Notes under the pieces: model-generated | The model's database searches: none | Told to the model about the DNA's origin: nothing | What the model saw: only the letters and a program-made list of their open reading frames with translations | NCBI RefSeq assembly: GCF_007993815.1 | Contig: NZ_VJWE01000011.1 | Coordinates: 992,001 to 1,056,000 of the forward strand | Direction: 5' to 3' | DNA: 64,000 bases | From: Acidovorax delafieldii | GTDB taxonomy: Bacteria; Pseudomonadota; Gammaproteobacteria; Burkholderiales; Burkholderiaceae_C | Program-made: the position numbers and the translations under genes | Shown here: positions 48,694-57,283 of the stretch, piece after piece | Layout: each line of letters begins with the position of its first letter | Position numbering within the stretch: position 1 is the first letter of the stretch

Positions 48694-49059
48694 ATGCCTT
48701 ACCTGTTGCTCATCATGGAACCCCACGGCCAGCGCGCCGAGCGGGGCCTGGCCGGTGGCCAGGAGGCCTATGCCCGCATGCAGCGTTTTGGTGCTGGTCT
48801 GCAGGCCCGCGGCCTGTTGCGCGCCAGCGAGTCGCTGGCCTCGACCGAGCAGGCGGTGCGGCTGCAGGTGCGCGAAGGGCAGACCCGCCTGACCGACGGG
48901 CCGTTTGCCGAGACCAAGGAAATGGTGGGCGGCTTCTTTCTGATCGACTGCGCCACGCGCGACGAGGCCGTTGCCATTGCCCGCGAATGCCCGGCCGCCG
49001 AGTGGGCCACCATGGAGGTGCGCGAACTGGCACCCTGCTACCACGGCGCGGTGGATTGA
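48694..49059 (+). CDS. YciI/DGPF-domain family protein (stand-alone)
   Basis: The 121-residue product MPYLLLIMEPHGQRAERG... has the conserved TRLTDGPFAETKEMVGGFFL (DGPFxETKE) of the YCII-related/DGPF family, a small ferredoxin-like fold usually genetically linked to ECF42 sigma factors. Function is unknown. AGGAGA lies 5 bases before the ATG at 48694. It stands alone here, about 5 kb from a second DGPF gene that does sit with an ECF42 sigma factor; no TGTCGA-CGTC motif was seen upstream. Confidence 0.88.
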   Translation: MPYLLLIMEPHGQRAERGLAGGQEAYARMQRFGAGLQARGLLRASESLASTEQAVRLQVREGQTRLTDGPFAETKEMVGGFFLIDCATRDEAVAIARECPAAEWATMEVRELAPCYHGAVD

Positions 49060-49060
49060 A

Positions 49061-50974
49061 TCAAGCCGAAGCGCCTGCCTGCAGCGCCAGGAACTGCGGC
49101 GCTGGCATGGGGCGTGCAAACACATAGCCCTGCAGCACATCACAGCCTTGCCGCACCAGGTAGTCGGCCTGCTCCTGGGTTTCCACGCCCTCAGCGGTCA
49201 CCTGCAGCCCCAGGCCATGCGCCAGCGCCACAATGGCGGTGACGATGGCACGGCTGTGCTCCTGCCCCGGCAGGTCTTTGACAAAGCTGCGGTCGATCTT
49301 CAGGCGCCGCATGGGCAACTGGCGCAGATATGCCAGTGACGAGTAGCCGGTGCCAAAGTCATCGATGGCCAGGTGAATGCCCAGCTGGCTCAACCGGTGC
49401 AGCGTGTGGGCGCCGGCCTCCATGTTTTCCATCAGCACGGTTTCGGTCAGCTCGATTTCCAGCAGGTGCGCGGGCAGGCCCTCTTCGCGCAGGATGTCCA
49501 TCACGCGTTCCAGAAACTGTGGGTCACCCAGCTGCCGCGCCGAGATGTTCACGGCCACGCGCAGGGGCGGGCCCCCTTTCCACTGCGCGGCGTCGCGGCA
49601 GGCAGTGCGCATCACCCAGTAGCCCAGCGGGGCAATGAGTCCGCAGTCCTCGGCCACCGACACGGCCTCGAGCGGCGACACGGAGCCCAGCTCCGCATGC
49701 GTCCACCGCAGCAAGGCCTCGGCGCCGACCAGGGCCCGGTCGCTGGCGGCAAACAGGGGCTGGTAGTGCAGCGCCAAACCGGTGCCCTGCTCCAGCTCGG
49801 CACGCAGAGCCTGTTCAATGGCCTGGCGCCGCACCACGGCCAGGTTCATCGACGCATCAAACCGCACGCAGCGGTTCTTGCCCATCTCCTTGGCGCGGTA
49901 CATGGCGGTGTCGGCGTTGCTCACCAGCGCGTCCATGTCCATCGCATCGTCGGGAAACGTGGCAATGCCTGCGCTGCAGGTCACGTTGACCTGCTGGCCG
50001 ACCTCGGTGTAAGCAGCCTGGAAGACGCTGACGATGCGCTGCGCGTATTTCTCCAGCGCCGCGTCATCCATGTCCAACCGCAGGATCAGCGCAAACTCGT
50101 CGCCCCCCAGGCGCGAGATGGTGTCGGTGCTGCGCACCACGGATTGCAGGCGCCGGGCCACCTGGCGCAACAGGCCGTCCCCCGCCGCATGGCCGAAGGT
50201 GTCGTTGAGTGTCTTGAAGTTGTCCAGGTCGATGTACACCAGTGCCACCCGGTAGCCCGCACTGCGTGCGCCCTGCAGCTCGGCGGCCAGCCGCTCGTTG
50301 AACGCGTGCCGGTTGCCCGTGCCGGTGACGGCGTCGGTGTGGGCCAGCGCGTGCAAGCGGTTCTCGGCCTCGCGCACAGCAGCGCGGCTGCGCAGCACCA
50401 TGGCGGTGGCCATGGCCATCACGCAAATGGCGATCAACAAGGCGGTGCCAAATCGGATGCCCAGCCGCATGTACACCGCTGCCATCGACTTGCGGATGTA
50501 CAGCGTGCCCCAGCTGGTGCCAGACGCCTCGACGGGCCGGGCGATCTCCAGCATGCGCCAGCCTGCGCGCTCTGCGGCGCCGTCCAGTCCCGTGGCACGC
50601 AGCGTGGTGGGAAAGTCCGGGTCGCGGTCGCGCGCGTAATGCGCAAACAGCACGCCATCCTTGTCGTACACCGTGGCGCTGATCACCATGGACGATGACC
50701 GCAGCGCGCCCAGCATTTCGTTGGCGGTGCTGGTGTCGCGGAACACCACGGCCGCAGAGATGTTGTCGGCCACGATGGCGGCTTCCACCCGGCTGTCTTG
50801 CAGCATGGACGCGCGGGTGCTCCAATAGTCCACGCCGGTGAGCGCCAGCACCACGGTCAGCAGCGCCAGGCCTGCGGCCAGGATGCCCGTGACCACCAGG
50901 CGCGATGAAAGCAGGGCATGTGTCGCCGGGCTTGCGGGCGCTGCGGTGTCGGCTTCAGCGGGGCGTGTTTTCAC
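49061..50974 (-). CDS. CHASE8-GGDEF-EAL c-di-GMP protein (YfiN-like input)
   Basis: The 637-residue membrane protein has TM1 at about 25-47 (VVTGILAAGLALLTVVLALT) and a periplasmic CHASE8 domain of about 110 residues (VADNISAAVVFRDTSTANEM). TM2 is at about 172-192, then GGDEF at 205-370 and EAL at 385-630. The cyclase motif RLGGDEF with inhibitory site RSTD and the EAL set (GAEALLRW, DFGTGYSSL, EGVET) are intact. CHASE8 is the input domain of YfiN/TpbB-type cyclases, which are held off by periplasmic YfiR. The yfiR-like gene overlaps this one by 4 bases. Unlike YfiN it also has an EAL domain and no obvious HAMP. Confidence 0.93.
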   Translation of the reverse strand: MKTRPAEADTAAPASPATHALLSSRLVVTGILAAGLALLTVVLALTGVDYWSTRASMLQDSRVEAAIVADNISAAVVFRDTSTANEMLGALRSSSMVISATVYDKDGVLFAHYARDRDPDFPTTLRATGLDGAAERAGWRMLEIARPVEASGTSWGTLYIRKSMAAVYMRLGIRFGTALLIAICVMAMATAMVLRSRAAVREAENRLHALAHTDAVTGTGNRHAFNERLAAELQGARSAGYRVALVYIDLDNFKTLNDTFGHAAGDGLLRQVARRLQSVVRSTDTISRLGGDEFALILRLDMDDAALEKYAQRIVSVFQAAYTEVGQQVNVTCSAGIATFPDDAMDMDALVSNADTAMYRAKEMGKNRCVRFDASMNLAVVRRQAIEQALRAELEQGTGLALHYQPLFAASDRALVGAEALLRWTHAELGSVSPLEAVSVAEDCGLIAPLGYWVMRTACRDAAQWKGGPPLRVAVNISARQLGDPQFLERVMDILREEGLPAHLLEIELTETVLMENMEAGAHTLHRLSQLGIHLAIDDFGTGYSSLAYLRQLPMRRLKIDRSFVKDLPGQEHSRAIVTAIVALAHGLGLQVTAEGVETQEQADYLVRQGCDVLQGYVFARPMPAPQFLALQAGASA

Positions 50975-51519
50975 CGGCCTCCCCTGGCCAGCCGCAGCAG
51001 CCGTGAGCTGATGATGAGGCCAGCCTTGCTGGCGGCGTCGGGGCTGATGCCGAACACCACGCGCCCTTCCTGCTGGGCCAGGGCGATGACGATTTCTGGA
51101 TTCACAAAGGTGATTTCATCCGACACGGTGAGGATGCCGTGGGACGGCGGCAGGGTACGCAGCAGTCGCAGAACAGGCTCCACTTCGGCGTTGTGGATGA
51201 TGAGCACGCGGCAGCCACGAATCGCCGGCAGATCCAGCAACCGCACGCGCACGGTGCGGCCCTTGGTGGCCTGTTTGCCATCGAGCGCAGTCAGGGCGCG
51301 CTTGAGCGGGCTGAAGGCAGACACGCACACCGTGACCTCATTGCCGGGCGCGCCATCGCTGTCGGGCCAGTCGATGAACTGGATGAAGTTGAAGATGTAG
51401 GCGGCCTTGAGGTCCAGGTCTGCCACGGGCTCGTTGGCACTGGCTGCACTGGTGCCCACGCCACACACCGTCCACAGGCAGATCGCCAGCAGCGTGCGCA
51501 ATCGCAGGGAATAGGCCAT
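50971..51519 (-). CDS. YfiR-family periplasmic regulator
   Basis: A 182-residue exported protein with a signal peptide (LLAICLWTVCGVGTSAASA) and the YfiR/DUF4154 core: LKAAYIFNFIQFIDWPDSDG, CVSAFSPLKRALTALDGK, CRVLIIHNAEVEPVLRLLRT and GILTVSDEITFVNPEIVIAL then GRVVFGISPDAASKAGLIIS. In Pseudomonas, YfiR binds and represses the cyclase YfiN in response to envelope redox state. It lies between a TonB-type receptor gene (3 bases) and the CHASE8 cyclase (4-base overlap), a gene set that recurs in beta-proteobacteria. Confidence 0.93.
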   Translation of the reverse strand: MAYSLRLRTLLAICLWTVCGVGTSAASANEPVADLDLKAAYIFNFIQFIDWPDSDGAPGNEVTVCVSAFSPLKRALTALDGKQATKGRTVRVRLLDLPAIRGCRVLIIHNAEVEPVLRLLRTLPPSHGILTVSDEITFVNPEIVIALAQQEGRVVFGISPDAASKAGLIISSRLLRLARGGR

Positions 51520-51522
51520 GGC

Positions 51523-53544
51523 TCAGAACGCGTACGTCAGCTTGATGCGGTAGGTACGCCCGTCCTGCCGGATCGCATCTTCGCGCACCTCGAACGAAGC
51601 GGGGTCTGCGTAGCGGCGGTTGAACAGGTTGTACACCCCCAGCGATACATCCACATCCGCGATGCGCGTGGAATAGGTCAGATGGGTCAGCACATGCCCG
51701 GGCAGGCGGGCGTTGAGCACGGTGTTGCGCGGGCCGATGCCGATGGCTTCGATGGCGTAGCGGCCCGGGTTCCAACCCCAGTGCGCAGGCGTGTGCAATA
51801 CGTCGGACCACTGGAGCTTGAGCAGGTGCCGGGGCGAGTTGGTCAGCGCGCCGTCCGTTGACGGGTCCCGCGCCTTTTGCCACCCATAGGCCACGCGCAG
51901 GCGCCGCCCGCCCGCCCAGCGTTGTTCGGCCTCGGCTTCCAGGCCATGCACTTTGACGGTGCGGGTGTTGTTGAAGGTGAGCCGGTCCGAGTGGCCCAGG
52001 CTGTCCAGCGAGATCAGGTCGCTCACCCCCGACCGGAACGCCGTCAACAGCAGGCGCGTGGCCCCGGTCGGGGCATGCTCCACGGCCAGTTCGGTGGTGC
52101 GTACACGCTCGGACCGGATGCTGGTGGTGTCCACCACGCCGCCAGGCAGGTTCACGCGGTAGTCGCGTTCATAGGCATTGGCCGGACGGTAGGCCGTGCC
52201 GTGCAGCAGCTTGACAGCGGTGGCCGCGTCCCACCAGTACACCAGCCCCAGGCGGGGGTGCAAGGCGCCCGCGCTGCCCGACTGCTGCCCCCAGCGCAGG
52301 CCGGTGTGCAGCGTGAGGTCGGGGCGCAGTGCAAACTCATCCTGCACATAGACGCCCAGCACATTGCCGTTGCGGCGTGTGTCAAGGTACTGCGCGGGCG
52401 GGTCCAGGTCGTCATTGCGCTGCGCGATGCGGGTGTCGCGCCGGTAGTCCAGCCCCCACGACAGCTTGTGCCGCGCCAAGGCCGTGCTCACCCATTGCCA
52501 TTCGGTGCCCCACCACTGGCCGGTGCCGACGTCGCGGTTCACCGTCACGGGCGGGTAGTCGTACACGTAGTCGCCCACGTACTGGTAGCGCCCGGCGTGC
52601 AGGCGCGCAGTGAAGGCCAGCGTCGGCTGCCATTGCGCGGTGTATTCGGCGGCCACGCGCGTGCTGGTGTCGATGTACCGCGAGCGCGGGTCGTTGAAAA
52701 CCTGCGAGAACGCTGCGGTCGGGATGCCCTTGGTGCGCTCGCCGTGGGCCAGGGTCAGCGTCAGCCCATCGCGTCGCATGCGGGCGAACAGCTGGGTGCT
52801 GCGGTCATAGTCCAGGCCGTGCGCCACGCCCTGGTGGCTGGCGGGCGCATCGAACGCGGGGTAGTACTGGTCGGCCCCGCGTGCGGTGGAGCGCGTGGCC
52901 GCGATCAGCCAGTCGCCTCCCTGCGCATCGACGGCGCCTACCGAAAACCGCAGCTTGGCGTAGCCATGGCTGCCGGCCTCGGTGCTCACCTGGGGCCCGC
53001 CCAGCTGGCGACCATCGCGGGTGATGACATTGACCACGCCAAAAAACGCATTGGCCCCATACACCGCCGACCCGGGGCCAGGCACAAATTCCACCCGTTC
53101 CACCAGATCCAGGTCGATGGGAAAGTCCGTGCCGATGCTCGCCTGGTCGTAGAGGTTGTCGTTGAAGCGTACGCCGTTGACCAGCAGCAGCACCCGCGTG
53201 TTGTAGTCGCCCGGCGTGGCAAAACCCCGTGTGCCCAGATAGTGGTAGCTGCGGTCGTAGGACACGTACAGCCCGCGCATGCTGGCCAGCACATCGGCCA
53301 GCGTGCGGTAGCCAAACAGCTGGATGTCATCGGCGGTCACCACGCTCACGGCCGCCGGGGCCTCCAGGGCCGTCTGTGCATACCGGCTGGCCGTGGTGAC
53401 CTGCATCTGCATGAGCTGCTCCAGCGGCAGGTCGGCCATGGCGGCGATGTCGGACTGCGCGTGGGCTGCCGCCATGCCAGCGCACAGCCCCAATACCACC
53501 CATGGGCGGTGTGGCCGCTGTCGATAGGTCGATCCTCGTTTCAT
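51523..53544 (-). CDS. TonB-dependent outer-membrane receptor
   Basis: The 673-residue product has a signal peptide (VVLGLCAGMAAAHAQ), then the ADLPLEQLMQMQVTTASRYA TonB-box-like segment and a plug domain. The plug reads AAVSVVTADDIQLFGYRTLA, LLLVNGVRFNDNLYD and VEFVPGPGSAVYGANAFFGV VNVITR in two parts. A 22-strand-type barrel ends in the aromatic KLTYAF. LADVLASMRGLYVSYDRSYH resembles the colicin I/iron-receptor subgroup lacking a signalling extension. The ligand is unknown. Its coupling to yfiR and a c-di-GMP enzyme suggests a sensory rather than purely nutritional role; this is inference. Confidence 0.92.
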   Translation of the reverse strand: MKRGSTYRQRPHRPWVVLGLCAGMAAAHAQSDIAAMADLPLEQLMQMQVTTASRYAQTALEAPAAVSVVTADDIQLFGYRTLADVLASMRGLYVSYDRSYHYLGTRGFATPGDYNTRVLLLVNGVRFNDNLYDQASIGTDFPIDLDLVERVEFVPGPGSAVYGANAFFGVVNVITRDGRQLGGPQVSTEAGSHGYAKLRFSVGAVDAQGGDWLIAATRSTARGADQYYPAFDAPASHQGVAHGLDYDRSTQLFARMRRDGLTLTLAHGERTKGIPTAAFSQVFNDPRSRYIDTSTRVAAEYTAQWQPTLAFTARLHAGRYQYVGDYVYDYPPVTVNRDVGTGQWWGTEWQWVSTALARHKLSWGLDYRRDTRIAQRNDDLDPPAQYLDTRRNGNVLGVYVQDEFALRPDLTLHTGLRWGQQSGSAGALHPRLGLVYWWDAATAVKLLHGTAYRPANAYERDYRVNLPGGVVDTTSIRSERVRTTELAVEHAPTGATRLLLTAFRSGVSDLISLDSLGHSDRLTFNNTRTVKVHGLEAEAEQRWAGGRRLRVAYGWQKARDPSTDGALTNSPRHLLKLQWSDVLHTPAHWGWNPGRYAIEAIGIGPRNTVLNARLPGHVLTHLTYSTRIADVDVSLGVYNLFNRRYADPASFEVREDAIRQDGRTYRIKLTYAF

Positions 53545-53884
53545 GGCAAAGGCACTGCGTGTGGCTGGCGGTTGTCCCCCCGTGGGGACCTCGCTGGCGG
53601 GCGGGCGGGAGGATGCGGGGCGAAGTCTCAGGATCGATGAATCAGTCTTTACAAATTGTATCGACCAGGGGTTGCAAAACCCAGTGCGGGCGCTCAGTAG
53701 TCTCCCTATGGCGGCCCCTCACCCGCCCCGCGCGCCAACCGGCCAGGATAGGTGTTAACCCTGGTTCCGCCCGGGCTTGCACATCCGGATGTCGATTTCG
53801 GGCGCTCCCATTCGTCGTCACTGTGAAGCACCTGGCAAGGACCGTCAGCGCTTCCGCATTTTTTATTACCTTGAGGAGAACCCC
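53545..53884. other. Divergent region between the TonB receptor and the ECF42 operon
   Basis: A 340-base gap. It holds TACAAATTGTA (53650-53660, palindrome), GGGTTGCAAAACCC-like inverted repeat near 53670, and an ECF42-type promoter at 53790. No ORF with a convincing start was seen. Confidence 0.5.
53790..53816 (+). promoter_or_regulatory. ECF42-type promoter of the DGPF operon
   Basis: TGTCGA (53790-53795), 17 bases, CGTC (53813-53816), matching the TGTCGA/CGTC-type motif described for ECF42 targets. A second CGTC overlaps at 53816-53819. The DGPF gene starts 69 bases later. Confidence 0.6.
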
Positions 53885-54301
53885 ATGCGCTTCATGATCA
53901 TCATCCAGGCCACCGCCGAATCCGAACAGGGCTGCCAGCCGACCCCAGCCCTGATGACCGCGATGGCCCGCTACCACGAAGAACTCGCGCGGGCCGGCGT
54001 GCTGCTGGATGCCAGTGGCCTGCAGCCCTCCGCCAAGGGCTGGCGCGTGGGCTATGCCGCCAGCGGCACCCGCACCGTCATCGACGGCCCGTTCACCGAG
54101 ACCAAGGAGCTGATCGCGGGCTACACACTCATCCAGGTGCGCAGCCGCGACGAAGCGCTGGAATGGACCCGCCGCTTTCCCAATCCACGCGGCGAGGGCC
54201 TGGATGCCGAGATCGAAGTGCGCCAGCTCTATGAGATGGAGGACTTTGCCGGGGTGGATGGCGTCGAGCAGTTCCGCGACCTCGAAGCCCTGCGCGGCTG
54301 A
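53885..54301 (+). CDS. YciI/DGPF-domain family protein (ECF42-linked)
   Basis: The 138-residue product begins MRFMIIIQATAESEQGCQPT and has the DGPF signature TRTVIDGPFTETKELIAGYT. GAGGAGAA precedes the ATG. It is first in a unit with SRPBCC, VOC and ECF42 sigma genes. In characterised ECF42 systems the DGPF gene is the main target of the sigma factor; its biochemical activity is unknown. Confidence 0.92.
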   Translation: MRFMIIIQATAESEQGCQPTPALMTAMARYHEELARAGVLLDASGLQPSAKGWRVGYAASGTRTVIDGPFTETKELIAGYTLIQVRSRDEALEWTRRFPNPRGEGLDAEIEVRQLYEMEDFAGVDGVEQFRDLEALRG

Positions 54302-54327
54302 TGCCCAGCGTGAAGGACAACATCCCC

Positions 54328-54864
54328 ATGATCAAGACCATCGCCCTCGTGCTGCTGGCGGCCCTGGCGCTGCTGCTGGCGTTTGCCGCCACCCGCCCCG
54401 ACACCTTCCGCGTGGAGCGCAGCCGCGTGATTGCGGCACCGCCCGAGCGGGTGTACGGGCTCATCCACGACCTGCGCCAGTTCAACACCTGGAACCCGTA
54501 TGAACGCAAAGACCCGGCCATCCAGGGCCAGTACAGCGCCGCCACCAGCGGCCCCGGTGCCCGCTACGCCTGGCAGAGCGAGAAGGTGGGCGTGGGCAGC
54601 ATGGAGATCGTCGAGGCCACCGCACCCCGCCGCGTGGGCATGAAGCTCGACTTTGTGAAGCCCTTTGAAGCGCACAACCAGGTCGAGTTCACGCTGTTGC
54701 CCGAAGGCGCAGAGGCCACCCGCGTCACCTGGGCCATGCAGGGCCCCGTGCCCTACCTGGCCAAGATCGCCCACCTGGTGTTCAACATGGACCGCATGGT
54801 GGGGCAGGACTTCGAGGATGGCTTGGCCAACCTGCAGGCCGCGGCGCAAAAGCCCGCAACGTGA
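54328..54864 (+). CDS. Membrane-anchored SRPBCC/polyketide-cyclase-like protein
   Basis: The 178-residue product starts with a hydrophobic anchor (IALVLLAALALLLAFAA) and continues into a START/SRPBCC-type ligand-binding fold (VERSRVIAAPPERVYGLIHD, WNPYERKDPAIQG, EFTLLPEGAEATRVTWAMQG). Such domains bind hydrophobic ligands; the ligand is unknown. Two starts are possible: ATG 54301, overlapping the DGPF stop, or ATG 54328 with AAGGA upstream. The second begins right at the anchor and is preferred. Confidence 0.8.
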   Translation: MIKTIALVLLAALALLLAFAATRPDTFRVERSRVIAAPPERVYGLIHDLRQFNTWNPYERKDPAIQGQYSAATSGPGARYAWQSEKVGVGSMEIVEATAPRRVGMKLDFVKPFEAHNQVEFTLLPEGAEATRVTWAMQGPVPYLAKIAHLVFNMDRMVGQDFEDGLANLQAAAQKPAT

Positions 54865-54939
54865 ATGTCGTCCACCGCCCCTCCACCTTTGCCAAACCCT
54901 TCGTTTCCCATTACCGTCCTCACCCTTCAGGAGCCCGTC

Positions 54940-55347
54940 ATGCACCAACAGATTTTTGTGAACCTGCCCATCGAGAACATGGCCCGCTCGCAGGCGTTTT
55001 TCCGCGCCCTGGGCTATGAATTCAACCCCCAGTTCACCAACGACCAGGGCGCCTGCCTGGTGGTGGGCGAGAACCTCTTCGTGATGCTGCTGGTCAAGAG
55101 CTTTTATCAAACCTTCACCGACAAAACGATTGCCGACGCACGCACCACGTCGGAGGTGCTGGTGTGCTTCTCGTGCAGCAGTCGCGAAGAGGTCGATGCG
55201 CTGGTGGACAAGGCCGTGGCTGCAGGCGGCACCACACCGCGCCCGGCGCAAGACCTGGGCTTCATGTACTCGCGCAGCTTTGACGACCCGGACGGTCACA
55301 CCTGGGAGTTTGTGCATATGGTGGATGCCAGCAAGGCGCTGGGCTGA
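54940..55347 (+). CDS. VOC (glyoxalase/bleomycin-resistance) family protein
   Basis: The 135-residue product MHQQIFVNLPIENMARSQAF... has the paired beta-alpha-beta-beta-beta modules of VOC proteins, ending in SRSFDDPDGHTWEFVHM, where the final His/Glu are typical metal ligands. Close relatives (lactoylglutathione-lyase-like YaeR type) commonly sit beside ECF42 sigma genes. AGGAG lies 6 bases before the ATG at 54940. Substrate unknown. Confidence 0.88.
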   Translation: MHQQIFVNLPIENMARSQAFFRALGYEFNPQFTNDQGACLVVGENLFVMLLVKSFYQTFTDKTIADARTTSEVLVCFSCSSREEVDALVDKAVAAGGTTPRPAQDLGFMYSRSFDDPDGHTWEFVHMVDASKALG

Positions 55348-55357
55348 GAACGTGTGA

Positions 55358-56686
55358 ATGAATGCGCCGGATTCATTCACACCTTTTGATCGCGTGAAAC
55401 CTTCTGCACTGCCCGACCGCGATGCCCTGCACCGCAGCATCGACTCGGTGTGGCGCATCGAGGCCGCGCGCATCATTGCCAGCGTGGCGCGCATGACGCG
55501 CGACGTGGGCCGGGCCGAGGAACTGGCGCAAGACGCCCTGGTGGCCGCGCTGGAGCACTGGCCCACCACCGGCCTGCCCGCCAACCCGGCCGCGTGGCTC
55601 ATGACGACCGCCAAGCGCCGCGCCATCGACCACCTGCGCCAGCAGGCCCTGCACCAGCGCGAGCACGAGGCCCTGGGCCATGACCTCGAAGCGCTTGAAG
55701 CCCAGTACGCGTCCGATGTGGTGGACACCCTGATGCACGCCGAGCAGGACGACATTGGCGACGACCTGCTGCGCCTCATCTTCACCGCCTGCCACCCCGT
55801 GTTGCCCACCGAGGCGCGGGTGGCCCTCACGCTGCGGCTGCTGGGCGGCCTCACCACGGCCGAGATCGCGCGCGCTTTCCTGGTGCCCGAGCCCACCGTG
55901 GCCCAGCGCATCGTGCGCGCCAAGCGCAGCCTCACGGCCGCGCATGTGCCGTTTGAAGTGCCCGGCGCGGCCGAGCGCGCGCCGCGCCTGGCCTCGGTGC
56001 TGGAGGTGATCTACCTCATCTTCAACGAAGGTTATGCCGCTACCGCAGGCGACGACTGGATGCGCCCCGCGCTGTGCGGCGAGGCCCAGCGCTTGGCGCG
56101 GGTGCTGGCCAGCCTGGCGCCCGACGAGCCCGAAGTGCAAGGCCTGGTGGCGCTGCTCGAAATCCAGGCCTCGCGCCTGCCCGCGCGCACCGATGCACAA
56201 GGCCAGCCCGTGCTGCTCATGGACCAGGACCGTGCACGCTGGGACCACCTGCTGGTGCGCCGGGGCCTGGCCGCGCTGGACAAGGCCGAGCAGCTCGCGC
56301 GCACCGGCAAGCCCTGGGGGCCGTACGCCCTGCAGGGCGCCATTGCCGCCTGCCACGCACGCGCCCGGCAGGCGCAAGACACGGACTGGCCCCATATCGT
56401 GGCGCTGTACGACGCACTGCTGCAGGTGGCGCCCTCGCCCGTCGTAGCGCTCAACCGCGCCGTGGCCGTGGGCATGGCCGAAGGGCCCGCAGCCGCGCTG
56501 GCGCTGGTCGATGCGCTGGCGGGCGACCCCCTGCTGCGCCACTACCACTGGCTGCCCAGCGTGCGCGGCGACCTGCTGGTCAAGTTGGGCCGGGGGGATG
56601 AAGCCCGCATCGAGTTCGAGCGCGCAGCCAGCCTCACCCGCAACGCGCAGGAAAAGGCGCTGCTGCTGGCCCGTGCCTGCGGCTGA
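55358..56686 (+). CDS. ECF42-type RNA polymerase sigma factor with C-terminal TPR-like extension
   Basis: A 442-residue ECF sigma factor. Region 2 lies at about 30-100 (RIIASVARMTRDVGRAEELA, then AWLMTTAKRRAIDHLR) and region 4 at about 130-195 (LPTEARVALTLRLLGGLTTA, then EIARAFLVPEPTVAQRIVRA). A roughly 240-residue helical DUF6596/TPR-like C-terminal domain (VLEVIYLIFNEGYAATAGDD, then LNRAVAVGMAEGPAAALALV) replaces an anti-sigma factor. That extension and the linked DGPF gene are diagnostic of group ECF42. It sits downstream of its likely targets and should be autoregulated through the TGTCGA promoter. Confidence 0.93.
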   Translation: MNAPDSFTPFDRVKPSALPDRDALHRSIDSVWRIEAARIIASVARMTRDVGRAEELAQDALVAALEHWPTTGLPANPAAWLMTTAKRRAIDHLRQQALHQREHEALGHDLEALEAQYASDVVDTLMHAEQDDIGDDLLRLIFTACHPVLPTEARVALTLRLLGGLTTAEIARAFLVPEPTVAQRIVRAKRSLTAAHVPFEVPGAAERAPRLASVLEVIYLIFNEGYAATAGDDWMRPALCGEAQRLARVLASLAPDEPEVQGLVALLEIQASRLPARTDAQGQPVLLMDQDRARWDHLLVRRGLAALDKAEQLARTGKPWGPYALQGAIAACHARARQAQDTDWPHIVALYDALLQVAPSPVVALNRAVAVGMAEGPAAALALVDALAGDPLLRHYHWLPSVRGDLLVKLGRGDEARIEFERAASLTRNAQEKALLLARACG

Positions 56687-56734
56687 AGGCCGGTGTTGCG
56701 CCCACCCTCACCCCGCTGCAAGGACACCATCGCT

Positions 56735-57262
56735 ATGCCCCACCCTGCCCCTGAATACCCGCTGGACGGCGGCTGCACATGCCGCCATGTGCGCTACCGC
56801 CTGCTCACGCCCCCGCTGTTTGTGCACTGCTGCCACTGCCGCTGGTGCCAGCGCGAAAGCGGCGCGGCCTTTGCGCTGAACGCCATGATCGAGGCCGACC
56901 GCGTGGAGTTGCTCGCAGGCATCCCAGCGATGGTGCACACCCCGTCAGAAAGCGGCCTGGGCCAAAAGATTGCGCGGTGCCCGCACTGCCAGGTGGCAGT
57001 GTGGAGCCACTACGCAGGTGCCGGCCCCGTGATGGCGTTTGTGCGCGTGGGCACGCTGGATGTTCCGGACCACCTGCGGCCCGACATCCACATCTTCACG
57101 GCCTCCAAGCAGCCCTGGGTGGTGCTGTCGCCAGGGACACCCGCCGTGGCGGAATACTACGAACGCGAGGGGTTGTGGCCTGCGCAAAGCATCGCCCGTC
57201 GCCAGGCGGTGCTGCCGCGCATCCAGGCCTACCGTGCGGCTGCGGGGCTCGACCCGACCTGA
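56735..57262 (+). CDS. GFA (glutathione-dependent formaldehyde-activating-like) zinc protein
   Basis: The 175-residue product has the GFA/CENP-V cysteine set: GGCTCRHVRYRL, HCCHCRWCQRESGAAFALNA and RCPHCQVAVWSHY. These ligate one structural and one catalytic-type zinc. Members are thought to act in thiol/aldehyde chemistry, and few are characterised. AAGGA lies before the ATG at 56735. It follows the ECF42 gene by 48 bases on the same strand and may be part of that regulon. Confidence 0.9.
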   Translation: MPHPAPEYPLDGGCTCRHVRYRLLTPPLFVHCCHCRWCQRESGAAFALNAMIEADRVELLAGIPAMVHTPSESGLGQKIARCPHCQVAVWSHYAGAGPVMAFVRVGTLDVPDHLRPDIHIFTASKQPWVVLSPGTPAVAEYYEREGLWPAQSIARRQAVLPRIQAYRAAAGLDPT

Positions 57263-57283
57263 TGGCGTGTGCAGAGCGGGGGC

